The position numbers were made by a program, and so were the translations under genes. The notes beneath the pieces were generated by a model. The model worked only from the letters and a program-made list of their open reading frames with translations. It was not told the origin of the DNA and searched no databases. Source: Lachnospiraceae bacterium (lineage in GTDB: Bacteria; Bacillota; Clostridia; Lachnospirales; Lachnospiraceae). From it: 64,000 bases of DNA. This document shows positions 1 through 8,133 of the stretch, one piece after another (positions within the stretch are counted from its first letter, which is position 1; the number at the start of each line of letters is the position of its first letter). Location: contig BLLW01000001.1 of the NCBI GenBank assembly GCA_011959285.1, positions 49,575-113,574 of the forward strand. The letters run 5' to 3'.

Positions 1-1
1 A

Positions 2-274
2 CATTTGGTTGTGGCAGGAACAAAGGGGTATATTCTTGCAAAATCTCCCTGGTGGCTGACTCAGTCCTTTGAAGTGCGGTATGAGGACCCTAATAAGGTG
101 GACAAGTATTTTACGAAATTTTTGGGGCAGGGACTTAGGTATGAAATCAGTGACTTTGCCTATATAATCAGCGGGCATGAAGGGCGTTCCTATAAGTTTA
201 CGGAGGAAGAGTCGATTGCTATGGCTGGGATTATGGAGAAGTTTATGGAAGAGAGGGTAAGAAAGAGAGGGTAA
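2..274 (+). CDS. Gfo/Idh/MocA-family dehydrogenase, C-terminal fragment cut by window edge
   Basis: The reading frame is already open at the first full codon, so this is the 3' end of a longer gene and its start lies outside the window. The roughly 90 visible residues carry the C-terminal beta-sheet pattern of Gfo/Idh/MocA NAD(P)-dependent sugar or inositol dehydrogenases: a G-T-K-G-Y-I strand, then a PWW turn, and later GLRYEI before a final helix rich in E and K. The catalytic half and the Rossmann fold are not visible. No terminator is obvious between this gene and the next promoter. Assignment is by pattern memory only. Confidence 0.6.
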   Translation, partial: HLVVAGTKGYILAKSPWWLTQSFEVRYEDPNKVDKYFTKFLGQGLRYEISDFAYIISGHEGRSYKFTEEESIAMAGIMEKFMEERVRKRG

Positions 275-334
275 TCAGCAGTTCGAGGCAAAAATCCTGA
301 TTTGTAAGAAAGAATGTGGTTTATGCTTGGATTG

Positions 335-343
335 TGTTATAAT
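335..343 (+). promoter_or_regulatory. Extended -10 promoter for the zinc-ribbon gene
   Basis: TG-T-TATAAT is a perfect extended -10 element (TG at 335-336, TATAAT at 338-343). The -35 region is weak, as is common for extended -10 promoters. Transcription would begin near 350, which rules out the in-frame ATG at 314 as the translation start of the next gene. Confidence 0.6.
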
Positions 344-391
344 GGTCATACTATGAATAGGATGTATATGAATGAAGGGAATGGGGCAGCT

Positions 392-682
392 ATGATTATT
401 ATTAGCAAATCACCTGGCACATGCGGATTTTGCGGTGCAGATTTGGAAGTGGAGTGGGATTTGGATTTAATAGACTTTTACGAAAAAGACGGAGGAGTGT
501 GCAATATCTATCAAAGCGAGGTGGATACTATCTGCCCGAAATGTGAGAATCGAATATTGGCGAAGCTGCGGGCAATCGAATATCCGGAGGGTGTTTTAGA
601 AGATAGCAGCGTAAGGATAATGGGCGATGAATCCAGAAAGAGTTCTATTGAAAAGCCACAGATAGATTTCTTTGATTTGTAA
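392..682 (+). CDS. Small zinc-ribbon protein of unknown function
   Basis: About 96 residues. Two CxxC knuckles (CGFC near the start and CPKC about 40 residues later) form a likely four-cysteine zinc ribbon, followed by a charged tail. In-frame ATGs exist at 314 and 368. The first precedes the extended -10 promoter. The start at 392 has a purine-rich GAAGGGAATGGGG stretch upstream and begins just before the ribbon, so it is preferred; 368 remains possible. The gene lies 52 bases before the ATPase gene and is probably co-transcribed with it. I do not recognise a named family. Confidence 0.55.
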   Translation: MIIISKSPGTCGFCGADLEVEWDLDLIDFYEKDGGVCNIYQSEVDTICPKCENRILAKLRAIEYPEGVLEDSSVRIMGDESRKSSIEKPQIDFFDL

Positions 683-734
683 GGGACGGTTGGTGCAACA
701 ACATAAATATGATTTGTGATATGCAGGGGTATCT

Positions 735-1964
735 ATGAGAATAAAAATAAAGAATTGGGGACCAGTAAGAGAATTTGAATATGATTTATCAAAATCGGTT
801 ATTGTTACGTATGGCGATAATAATATTGGAAAGTCATATGCCATGCAGGTGGTTTATTTGTTACTGAAACACTTGGTGGCTTATGCAAGAAGAACTGCCA
901 GATTTTCAAGCAGTTCTTATTATTTTCTAAAAGATGTTGAAAAAGGACAGGCGTTGGAAGTTCAGATGGTTGTCAATTTTGCTATGAATAAAGAGATACA
1001 GATAGAAGATATCAGCGAAAAGCTGGAGGATATTTGCGCAGGAAAGCTCATGCAGAGACTCCTTCCGGAAATGATTGACTCTTTAAGCAATACATTTGGA
1101 ACCTATGAGACGATGGTTGAGCAAGATCCGACCATAGAAGTAACGATAGATAACAAGCTTAAATGCATGTTGTTGTTCCGTCAGGAAAAGATAGAGCTGC
1201 AGTTAGACAGAAAGCCTACCAGACTGCGAAAATCATTATCGGAGTTTCATAAGTCAAGAAATGGAAAAGAGCAGCTGGATATCTATGTGTATCAAAATCA
1301 TGTTAATGTACCTGTTGAACTGGTGGTTCAGGAGATTGCCAGTATGCAGAGGGAATTTAGTATTGAAATATTGCGATGGGTAAAAAATGTGTATTTTCTT
1401 CCAGCTTCGCGGTCAGGAATTTACGCGGGCATGAGTTCCTTTGGACCTATATTGGCACAGCTTTCCCAAAACAGACCTTACATTAAGGGAACGATTCAGA
1501 TTCCAAGTATTTCAGAGCCCATTTCCGATTATTATATGATGTTGTCGGAAATTCGAGGAGATATGCAAGGACATTTCCCGGAGTATGCGGAGGAGATTGA
1601 AAAGAAGTTTGTCCTGTACATATTAGAATTGCGCGGCGTAAAGCGGACATGCAGTTCAAAAGAAATTCAGGGAAAGTTTGAAACCGTAATCAATCGGTTT
1701 ATGCAGGAAGAATTTGGGCATATTTTTTTAAAAGATAGTTTTAAATATAAAGAGGTGTTCTTGTATTTGGTCACGACTTCCTATCAAAGGGCAGTTCAAC
1801 TTGGAAAATTTGAAGAATATCAGGCACTGCGTGCAAGGCTCAATGCAAAGGATTCGCTGGCAAATGACAGTACCCTGACCACAAAGCCGTACAAGTTCAG
1901 GGGAAAATACTATTTTATCCGAAGGGAAGTACCGCCCAATCCGCTCATACGTGCAATTCATTAA
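735..1964 (+). CDS. AAA/OLD-like ATPase, apparently truncated after the N-terminal half
   Basis: 409 residues. The N-terminus matches AAA_15/RecF-type ATPases: a beta-strand start (IKIKNWGPV), then a Walker A loop GDNNIGKS near residues 28-35. A later VYFLPASRSG segment is typical of the same family. The ABC-like signature, Walker B aspartates and the H-loop that normally complete such proteins are not seen. The last 40 residues change character and end at a TAA with no continuation in any frame downstream. Family members with both halves are usually clearly longer. It may be a relic or a genuine short form. Such ATPases often occur in defence loci, but no nuclease partner is adjacent here. 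Confidence 0.6.
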   Translation: MRIKIKNWGPVREFEYDLSKSVIVTYGDNNIGKSYAMQVVYLLLKHLVAYARRTARFSSSSYYFLKDVEKGQALEVQMVVNFAMNKEIQIEDISEKLEDICAGKLMQRLLPEMIDSLSNTFGTYETMVEQDPTIEVTIDNKLKCMLLFRQEKIELQLDRKPTRLRKSLSEFHKSRNGKEQLDIYVYQNHVNVPVELVVQEIASMQREFSIEILRWVKNVYFLPASRSGIYAGMSSFGPILAQLSQNRPYIKGTIQIPSISEPISDYYMMLSEIRGDMQGHFPEYAEEIEKKFVLYILELRGVKRTCSSKEIQGKFETVINRFMQEEFGHIFLKDSFKYKEVFLYLVTTSYQRAVQLGKFEEYQALRARLNAKDSLANDSTLTTKPYKFRGKYYFIRREVPPNPLIRAIH

Positions 1965-2034
1965 TAAATGTACATTTAAATGAGAAGCTGTGCGGAAGAT
2001 AATATGCTTAAGAGGTAAAAAAAGGAAAAGTTAC

Positions 2035-3393
2035 ATGTTACGGACATTTTTGCAGAATATACGAAATACTATCTTAAAAAGACAAAATGAAGTGGTGCAT
2101 TTCAAATTTGAATTAGGCACGTCTTTTCATCCTGAAACAGGTTTTTTTGAAAAGGAACATCCGGAATGTATGGCAGACTTTCGTTTTTATCAGGTAAGTC
2201 GGGGGGATCGGGTGATATGCCGTAATTCGGCATATCGATACGGAATTGCGTCATTTGGCGCAGAAATAGAGGAACGCCTGATTTACACTTACTGTTATCA
2301 AGAGGAAGAGAATTGGTCTGCTTATCTGGGAGACTTTGAACCGGACTGCCTGAAAAGCGGAAACAGTGCAGTTTTGCAGGACGGATGGATTCGCATTGCT
2401 GTAAAGCGTGTAGATGGTGCGGCGCTTACTTGTGAAGATATCAATGCTGTCACGGAAGGGATGGCGTTGATTCGTAGAAGGCAAACCTATAAGGAAAAAG
2501 ATTATTTCAAGCAGGAAATAGAACAGACCATACAGGCGGTAAATGAAAAACGGGAGCAGGACAGTCTTGTCTTTGGATTGATGGCGGATTCCCATTATGT
2601 GATAAACGGTGGATGGGAGGACAGTATTGCGAATCTTCAGGCGGTTAACAGAAAAGCGCCTTTTGACGCCATGATTCATTTAGGAGATTTGACAGATGGC
2701 ATGGTGCCGTTGGCCATAACGAGAGAATATGCGGTAAAAGTGATGGAAGATTTGCACAGCTTAAAGGTTCCGGTGTATTTGACGCTTGGAAATCATGATT
2801 CTAACTATTTTCGCAGCAACCCCGAATGGCTGAATGAAAAGGAGCAGAGTTTTCTCTATTTGGGCAAAGAAGAACCGTGGTATTATGTGGATTTTGAAAA
2901 GCAAAAACTGAGGTGTCTCTTTTTACATTCCTTTAATCACAGGGAAAAGATCAGATATGGATTTTCTATGGAGGAAGTGGAATGGGTGAAACAGGTGTTG
3001 GCACAGACGCCGGATGCGTATCGTGTTTTGGTCTTTGCGCATGTGCCGCTGCTTCCGGAGATGCACTTCTGGACAAAGGAAATCAGGAACAGTAAGGAGA
3101 TGCTGGAGGCGCTGGAGGAATATGTGCAGCAGGGAGGAAAAATTTTAGCATATATTCATGGACACAATCATGCCGATCAGATTTATTATGGAAAGAGGTT
3201 TCCCATCGTATCGATTGGCTGTGCCAAGTGTGAGGATTTCAAGGATAAGAAACCGGAAGGGGCGGTGACTTATGACCGGAAGATGAAGACCTTGACACAG
3301 GAACTTTGGGATGTGATGATCGTAAATGGGAAGAAGGATGAAATTGAATTTATCCGGTTTGGGGCAGGAGAGGACAGAAGGATCCTCTGTTAA
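2035..3393 (+). CDS. Calcineurin-like metallophosphoesterase
   Basis: 452 residues from the ATG at 2035, which has AGGAAAAG seven bases upstream; an in-frame GTG at 1990 lacks such a site. The C-terminal two thirds carries all five metallophosphoesterase blocks in order: ADSH, HLGDLTDG, LGNHD, FAHVP and HGHNHAD. These supply the di-metal ligands, so the enzyme is probably active on a phosphomonoester or phosphodiester. The first 150 or so residues are an unrecognised domain without a signal peptide, so the protein is probably cytoplasmic. It ends convergently with the leftward NTPase gene, only 27 bases away, with no clear terminator between them. Confidence 0.8.
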   Translation: MLRTFLQNIRNTILKRQNEVVHFKFELGTSFHPETGFFEKEHPECMADFRFYQVSRGDRVICRNSAYRYGIASFGAEIEERLIYTYCYQEEENWSAYLGDFEPDCLKSGNSAVLQDGWIRIAVKRVDGAALTCEDINAVTEGMALIRRRQTYKEKDYFKQEIEQTIQAVNEKREQDSLVFGLMADSHYVINGGWEDSIANLQAVNRKAPFDAMIHLGDLTDGMVPLAITREYAVKVMEDLHSLKVPVYLTLGNHDSNYFRSNPEWLNEKEQSFLYLGKEEPWYYVDFEKQKLRCLFLHSFNHREKIRYGFSMEEVEWVKQVLAQTPDAYRVLVFAHVPLLPEMHFWTKEIRNSKEMLEALEEYVQQGGKILAYIHGHNHADQIYYGKRFPIVSIGCAKCEDFKDKKPEGAVTYDRKMKTLTQELWDVMIVNGKKDEIEFIRFGAGEDRRILC

Positions 3394-3420
3394 ATCACCC
3401 AAACCAGCACAATAAAGGTT

Positions 3421-5367
3421 TCATATGGTATTGAGTATTAGATCGGACTCTGCGAGCAGCTGTTCCACTTCGCCCTTGAGAAGCGATGTATCTGGGTTGT
3501 ATATATTTCCTGAGTACTCGATGGACCTACACAAACCTTGATAAAGCTTTTCACATAGGATTTCGCTTCCAAAATAAAGATGATACAGTCCAAGTGTGCT
3601 TTTGTCTTTTGCATACAACAGATATTTTTGCTCTTCTGCAATCAATTCTTTTAGAAGAATTAGTAAATCACAGAAAATGGCGAGCTGCTGTCCTTTCTGC
3701 ATTAACTCATAGCTGGACTGAGCGCTATATTCGCTTTCCATGGTCCTATAGTACTCTTCTCTGCATAGTTCAAAATAAACACTGTCACAGCTGAGCATAT
3801 TGGAGATTTCATATCCTTTTGGCGATAAATATAATTTGGATTGCATGTTGATCTCGGTATCTTCATCGGAGACTTCTGTTTTTTCAGTATCGTTAATGCT
3901 CTTTCTTAAAAGTTTCTCCCTGTAAAAATATTCTATCATTTTTTGCACATCTTCTTTTAAATCAGGGTAATCAGGAAACACGTCTAAGAAAAATTCTATT
4001 ATTTCATCACCTGTTTTGTATTCTCTACCATAGGAACAATTTCTGTAATCTTCTTTTAGAAAGCAGTTTAATAGACATAAATTGAGAATGGCATAGTTCT
4101 TATCCGGTGTATTTAACAAAATATTGGGGACAAGATATTGCCCACGCATGGCATATACGTAATATTGTTCGCAGGCAAGAGCCCTTAATACGGTAATGTT
4201 ATTAAATATATAATCATTTTCATTGATGGTAAATTCGGCAGTTTTATCTGCATTTTTTTGTATCCAGATTCGGTTTGACAGAATGAGAGAATAAAATTTC
4301 AAAGCATCCCGGGAATTCAGCAGGCTTATGTTTTTGATTAGATTTCTGTATTTTCCGTTAAACTTTCCGCTGAGGATAAGCAGGACTTTGGTTGCAGTAT
4401 CCCAGGACTCTTTATTTTCAATCGTTATTTCTTTGGAATAATATAGAATTTTTTTGCTGAATAATTGGTGTAAATCTACCATATCCTCTTTGATAATTTC
4501 TCTTGTAACATAATATGCCTTGAAATCATTCTCGGAATTTAGAATTCTGTTCGTGTGCGGACGGATAGAAATGAGCATATTAATAATATATTTTTTCTCG
4601 GAATTTGTTTCAGATACATTTCGCATGCATTCATAAAATCGTACATATTGCATAATCAGGCTTTTTTGGGCGTGGTAGGGCAATGGCTCGATGTCATCTA
4701 AAATCACAATGAGTTTATGGTATCGGCAGTCGATCCTTCCTAAATAATATTTTAGTTTGGTTACCATAAAAGTGAAGCGTTCTCTTTCGTATGCATAGCT
4801 TAATTTCAGGCTTTCTAATTCGGAGGGCGAAGAGCCGATAGATCTGTTGTAGGGAACATGTTCCAAAATTTTGGGATTAGTATCATTTATATAGTCAAAA
4901 AAGCTGTGCTGCCCGTTGGAGGAGTTGAACCATGCCGCCAGCGCAGGGAATTTTTTTTCAAGGAAAGAGCAGACGGAACTTATTCTGATGGTAAAATCTT
5001 CAACGATTTCTTTGTCGTCCAGTATTTTACCATTGCATGACATTGGGAAAATAATGGCGTTTTGTTCTCTGGATTCAGAAATGGCGGAATTGCTGAAGTT
5101 AAAAAAATTCCTTAGGACAGTACTTTTCCCAATGCCGGCATAACCGATTAAAAGAGATAAAGAATCGCTTTCGTCGTCATAGATATCCTGTAGTTTGCTC
5201 TCTGTATCTTCATCCGGAACATACAGCTGCTTTTCTTCTTCTGAGCCGGGTCTGATATCGCTGCTGGAAATTAATTTGTTAATCTGCAACCGGTATCTGC
5301 GATATATGTCGCTTTTAGGGCTGGTCATATTTTTGAAGGGAGATATTTGTGATATTTTTTTCTTCAT
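3421..5367 (-). CDS. Large P-loop NTPase (STAND/AAA-like)
   Basis: 648 residues, last gene of a leftward four-gene unit. Walker A is GYAGIGKST at about residues 74-82 and Walker B is LIVILDDIEP at about 225, where the paired acidic residues fit a STAND or AAA NTPase. The C-terminal half is helical with no recognised effector, TIR or nuclease motif. The start is fixed by GAAGGAGG nine bases upstream of the ATG, and the gap to the upstream small gene is 12 bases, so translation is probably coupled. NTPases of this build often act as switches in signalling or defence. Nothing in the sequence proves either role. Confidence 0.65.
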   Translation of the reverse strand: MKKKISQISPFKNMTSPKSDIYRRYRLQINKLISSSDIRPGSEEEKQLYVPDEDTESKLQDIYDDESDSLSLLIGYAGIGKSTVLRNFFNFSNSAISESREQNAIIFPMSCNGKILDDKEIVEDFTIRISSVCSFLEKKFPALAAWFNSSNGQHSFFDYINDTNPKILEHVPYNRSIGSSPSELESLKLSYAYERERFTFMVTKLKYYLGRIDCRYHKLIVILDDIEPLPYHAQKSLIMQYVRFYECMRNVSETNSEKKYIINMLISIRPHTNRILNSENDFKAYYVTREIIKEDMVDLHQLFSKKILYYSKEITIENKESWDTATKVLLILSGKFNGKYRNLIKNISLLNSRDALKFYSLILSNRIWIQKNADKTAEFTINENDYIFNNITVLRALACEQYYVYAMRGQYLVPNILLNTPDKNYAILNLCLLNCFLKEDYRNCSYGREYKTGDEIIEFFLDVFPDYPDLKEDVQKMIEYFYREKLLRKSINDTEKTEVSDEDTEINMQSKLYLSPKGYEISNMLSCDSVYFELCREEYYRTMESEYSAQSSYELMQKGQQLAIFCDLLILLKELIAEEQKYLLYAKDKSTLGLYHLYFGSEILCEKLYQGLCRSIEYSGNIYNPDTSLLKGEVEQLLAESDLILNTI

Positions 5368-5379
5368 AGTACGCCTCCT

Positions 5380-5670
5380 TCAGCCTGCAAAGGCAATCAT
5401 GAATAAGCGGAACATTTCGTCTGTGAGTTTATCGTTGTTTGCAAGCTCAAAGACGATTTTCAATATTTTCATGCGTTCTTTGTGTTTGAGCCGCATTGCC
5501 TCACGTTGAGCTGCGATGAGCAGGCACCTGTCACTCGGTCTGTGAATCAAATTTCTGATTATGGAAGACAGAGAAGGGGCGTAGGGCTGGATAACTTCAA
5601 AAATTTCGGCTGTATCATTGCTCAATTCACTTAAACTCGTATTCGTATTCATATCCATATCCATATTCAT
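5380..5670 (-). CDS. Small helical protein, repeat-coded N-terminus
   Basis: 96 residues, no recognised family. The N-terminus is a repeat (MNMDMDMNTNT) coded by a hexanucleotide array that also codes the end of the upstream gene in another frame. The remainder looks alpha-helical and charged (for example RLKHKERMKILKIV). AAAGGAGG lies nine bases before the first ATG, which fixes the start, although several in-frame ATGs follow within the repeat. A LANNDKLTDEMFRLFM segment resembles LARTDKLNASNTEAIL in the upstream 96-residue protein, so the two may be distant duplicates. It probably works with the NTPase encoded next. Confidence 0.6.
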   Translation of the reverse strand: MNMDMDMNTNTSLSELSNDTAEIFEVIQPYAPSLSSIIRNLIHRPSDRCLLIAAQREAMRLKHKERMKILKIVFELANNDKLTDEMFRLFMIAFAG

Positions 5671-5917
5671 ATTCTGAAACCTCCTTTAATGTTTGTAAGA
5701 TTGCTTCGGTGTTAGATGCATTCAGTTTATCTGTGCGTGCCAGTGCAACTGCTGTTTTCATCAGTGCAGCTTTTTCATGTTTACGGTATATATACTGCAA
5801 ATAAATGATACTGTCTTGCTGATTTTGAATGTTTATATTTCTTTTCATATAGGAGAGAATTTCTTTTAATGCGATTTCTCCTATTTTAATTCCTGCCATC
5901 ATTTCCAACTCGGTCAT
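5627..5917 (-). CDS. Small helical protein with tyrosine/glutamate repeat tail
   Basis: 96 residues, no recognised family. Helical and charged, ending in alternating EYEYGYGYEYEYEFK, which the hexanucleotide array codes. AGGAGAG lies about nine bases upstream of the ATG. It overlaps the next gene by 44 bases, so the pair is almost certainly translationally coupled. Similarity to the downstream 96-residue protein over the LARTDKL/LANNDKL segment suggests they share a fold and possibly a complex. There is no membrane segment or enzymatic motif. Confidence 0.6.
   Translation of the reverse strand: MTELEMMAGIKIGEIALKEILSYMKRNINIQNQQDSIIYLQYIYRKHEKAALMKTAVALARTDKLNASNTEAILQTLKEVSEYEYGYGYEYEYEFK
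5635..5670 (-). repeat. Hexanucleotide array coding in two overlapping frames
   Basis: On the minus strand there are six 6-base units: ATGAAT, ATGGAT, ATGGAT, ATGAAT, ACGAAT, ACGAGT. The array lies in the 44-base overlap between two genes. In one frame it codes the alternating Tyr/Glu/Gly tail of the upstream protein, and in the other the Met-Asn/Met-Asp start of the downstream protein. Gain or loss of a unit would lengthen or shorten both proteins by two residues without a frameshift. Confidence 0.75.
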
Positions 5918-5953
5918 GTTGTTTCTCTCCTGATTAAGTAAAGTTGCTGTGTG

Positions 5954-6547
5954 CTATCGGTAGCCTTCATCTTTCAGAATACCAACCAGCAAATCGGAAT
6001 TTGCCTGTTCGTAAGGATTAAGTTCCTCGTAATACACAGGTCCCTTTTCAAGATCCTGATACCATTCCTGCTGGCTAAAATATATGTCGTTCTTGTCTCC
6101 TGGTTTAAAACGGTACCCATGGCGTGCATATATTAAATTGATACAGAATTGCAATTGATCAGGTCCTCCCTGCTCGTATAGCGCCCAGGCGTCAGCGTAT
6201 GCTATGTGTTCTGTGGAACATCTGTCGTAAATAGTAGGCGCTTCCGTAGGGCATTCATCCGATCCAGGTGTCTCTTCTACATCAGGAACTTCGGATTCGG
6301 ATGTCTCTTGGGCAGCAAAGCTATAGTGAGCGTGCACGATATAGCCGCAGAAGAGAAAAACCAGAAAAAAGGTTAAAATGAGAATGAGACCAATGATACA
6401 GACCATTTTTCTCCTGTTAATGCTGTAGTAGGTCTGCACATATAACCTGTCCTGGGAGTCCAGCAGGTATTCTGCATTTCTTCGTATTAAAAGTTCGGAA
6501 TGCTTGTGCTGATCATTAAAGTCGATGTTACAATAATGCTTGCTCAT
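5954..6547 (-). CDS. Single-pass membrane protein with extracellular YARHG domain
   Basis: 197 residues. A cytoplasmic N-terminus of about 45 residues is followed by a hydrophobic helix (about residues 48-70), then an acidic linker rich in Glu, Pro and Ser, and a C-terminal YARHG domain with the diagnostic INLIYARHGYRF near residue 140 and a downstream QQEWY. YARHG domains (Pfam) are extracellular modules of unknown ligand. It is the first gene of the leftward unit and has AGGAAGAA upstream of its ATG. With a cytoplasmic NTPase downstream, a surface sensor coupled to an intracellular switch is a reasonable inference. Confidence 0.75.
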   Translation of the reverse strand: MSKHYCNIDFNDQHKHSELLIRRNAEYLLDSQDRLYVQTYYSINRRKMVCIIGLILILTFFLVFLFCGYIVHAHYSFAAQETSESEVPDVEETPGSDECPTEAPTIYDRCSTEHIAYADAWALYEQGGPDQLQFCINLIYARHGYRFKPGDKNDIYFSQQEWYQDLEKGPVYYEELNPYEQANSDLLVGILKDEGYR

Positions 6548-6594
6548 ATGGATTCTTCCTGCCCTCCTTTCCGATGAAAGTCTTTCTGGTTTTT

Positions 6595-6623
6595 ATGATA
6601 TACCCACAAGAAGATTCTGTCAA
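6595..6623 (-). promoter_or_regulatory. Sigma-A promoter of the leftward YARHG-NTPase unit
   Basis: Read on the minus strand: TTGACA (6623-6618), a 17-base spacer, TATCAT (6600-6595). The leader to the ATG at 6547 is short, about 40 bases. Confidence 0.75.
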
Positions 6624-6630
6624 CAAAAAT

Positions 6631-6656
6631 GTAAAAATATATATAGTTATTTTTAC
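6631..6656. promoter_or_regulatory. Dyad between divergent promoters, likely operator
   Basis: A perfect 9-base inverted repeat, GTAAAAATA and TATTTTTAC, separated by 8 bases. It lies just upstream of the leftward -35 box and about 115 bases before the rightward -35 box. The adjacent XRE regulator is the obvious candidate to bind it; this is inference. Confidence 0.5.
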
Positions 6657-6770
6657 ATAAATGATTAATTTGAGAAAAATACAAATGCTAAAACAAAGAA
6701 TAAAGCTGAAAATAGTTAGATGAAAGAGAAATGATAATGAAAAAAATATAACATAAAATTTTCAATATGC

Positions 6771-6799
6771 TTGACATTTATAAGGTGGGTTATTATAAT
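6771..6799 (+). promoter_or_regulatory. Consensus sigma-A promoter of the XRE regulator
   Basis: TTGACA (6771-6776), 17-base spacer, TATAAT (6794-6799): a full consensus match. Transcription would start near 6806, about 27 bases before the chosen ATG. The in-frame ATG at 6767 falls inside or before the promoter and is rejected as a start. Confidence 0.85.
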
Positions 6800-6832
6800 G
6801 GTTACAACAAACAAAAACGGAGGACTCTTTTA

Positions 6833-7387
6833 ATGGGAAAACTCATTGAAGAAAGCCAGTACATTGATTCCTACGATGGAATTCCGGTGAAAGAAGTGCC
6901 GATTCTGGGTGATATTATAAAAGAAGGGCGCCAAAGACAAGGAATGACGCAGACTGAGTTTGCATACAAAACAAGTTCGACGAATGCGGAAATTTCACGT
7001 GCAGAAAATTCTGTCACCAAAAAACCATCCCAGGAATTTCTGAAAAGAATTTCGCCGTATGTAGGATATGCGTATACGCAGTTGCTTCCCATTGCCGGAT
7101 ATAGTACAATGGAGAAGGAAACGATATACTATAATACGCAAATGAAAAAGATAGATTATCTAGGTATTGTAGAAGATATTTACAGGGCAGACGCAGATTT
7201 GCTGGATGAACTCCATGAATTATATAAATTTGCAACGTGTGAAGATGCGAAGCTGCTGAAATTGTTGCTACAATCTATGCGATGCATATCAGCTTGCGGG
7301 GAAGAAATTCTTGACAAGAAGAAGGAAGCTTTTGTAGGTCTTAAAGCGTTTCTTCTCTCGTATTTACCAACGTTACTGGAAGACTGA
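6833..7387 (+). CDS. XRE-family helix-turn-helix regulator
   Basis: 184 residues from the ATG at 6833, which has CGGAGG about nine bases upstream. Residues about 25-80 form an XRE/Cro helix-turn-helix (RQRQGMTQTEFA then TNAEISRAENS). A C-terminal helical domain of about 100 residues has no recognised ligand site. It is divergent from the YARHG-NTPase unit and has a consensus promoter, with a dyad between the two promoters. The simplest reading is that it regulates both transcripts. A short unknown gene follows 112 bases downstream in the same direction. Confidence 0.75.
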   Translation: MGKLIEESQYIDSYDGIPVKEVPILGDIIKEGRQRQGMTQTEFAYKTSSTNAEISRAENSVTKKPSQEFLKRISPYVGYAYTQLLPIAGYSTMEKETIYYNTQMKKIDYLGIVEDIYRADADLLDELHELYKFATCEDAKLLKLLLQSMRCISACGEEILDKKKEAFVGLKAFLLSYLPTLLED

Positions 7388-7499
7388 AACCAACATATCT
7401 TAGGATATGGGGATATAGGTGCGCTGCCTTCGGAGAAATTGGCAGATGTGCACAGCTTGAAACATCTAACAAACTTTCATCAGGGAAAGGAGTCTTTTT

Positions 7500-7988
7500 A
7501 TGCCGTACCAAAGAGAGCAGGGTTCTACTTTGCGTAAGGCGGAACAGGCATTTTTAGATGTCCTTCAAGCGGACGGTTACAACGACATATCTATCAGGAA
7601 TTTATGTGAGAGAGTGCTGGAACCATACCAAATTCGGATTTCAGAAATTTGTGTTAGGCAGCCGCGTTCCATTCCTGAAGATGCAGAGGGAGAAGGGGAA
7701 TTTACGGAATATGATATGTGCAGTCTCCCATCTGTTGCACCAGACTGTAAGTACTTTGGATCTATGCAAGGATTCTTAGTATATATGGATCGGGTAATGT
7801 ATGATTCACGTTGTGAGGAACAACTGATAATTGCGGTCATGTTTCTTTTGATTGGGAAGCTGGACAAGGAATTGTTTAGGAAAATGACGGCACTTTCATC
7901 TGCAAATGAGTTGTACAAGGCGTATCCGGTTTTTTACAGGGCTGTCGTTACGATTGGTCAAGTCTTGAAAAAAGGTTCTGCCTTATGA
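7500..7988 (+). CDS. Unknown 162-residue protein downstream of the XRE regulator
   Basis: No recognised family. Mostly helical, with an acidic middle (EDAEGEGEFTEYD) and a single hydrophobic stretch near residue 110 (LIIAVMFLLIGKL) that could be a buried helix. GGAAAGGAG stands nine bases before the ATG. It lies between the XRE gene and a strong terminator, so the two probably form one transcript divergent from the NTPase unit. The 112 bases before it show no promoter I would defend. Confidence 0.55.
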   Translation: MPYQREQGSTLRKAEQAFLDVLQADGYNDISIRNLCERVLEPYQIRISEICVRQPRSIPEDAEGEGEFTEYDMCSLPSVAPDCKYFGSMQGFLVYMDRVMYDSRCEEQLIIAVMFLLIGKLDKELFRKMTALSSANELYKAYPVFYRAVVTIGQVLKKGSAL

Positions 7989-7996
7989 GGAAGAAG

Positions 7997-8038
7997 TTGC
8001 TCCGAAAGCGCGCTGCGCTTTTGGGGCAATTTCTTTTT
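7997..8038 (+). terminator. Rho-independent terminator after the XRE unit
   Basis: A 15-base stem with two G-T wobble pairs (7997-8011 with 8015-8029), a 3-base GCT loop, then TTTCTTTTT. It closes the XRE transcript before the phosphodiesterase gene. Confidence 0.85.
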
Positions 8039-8133
8039 GGAAATCTTGTATCTTGGTATGAAAAAATGTTATTATATGGATTATATAATTTTAATTAGTG
8101 AGATGTCTTAGAAAACGAAAGGAACTTGCGGCG

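Noticed and set aside
314..391. Longer N-terminus for the zinc-ribbon protein
   Set aside because: The ATG at 314 lies upstream of an extended -10 promoter and has no ribosome binding site.
3486..5143. Rightward open frames opposite the NTPase gene
   Set aside because: They have no binding sites or domain patterns and mirror the strongly supported leftward gene.
5635..5670. Hexanucleotide array as an ON/OFF phase switch
   Set aside because: A six-base unit cannot change the reading frame, so it is listed only as a length-variable repeat.
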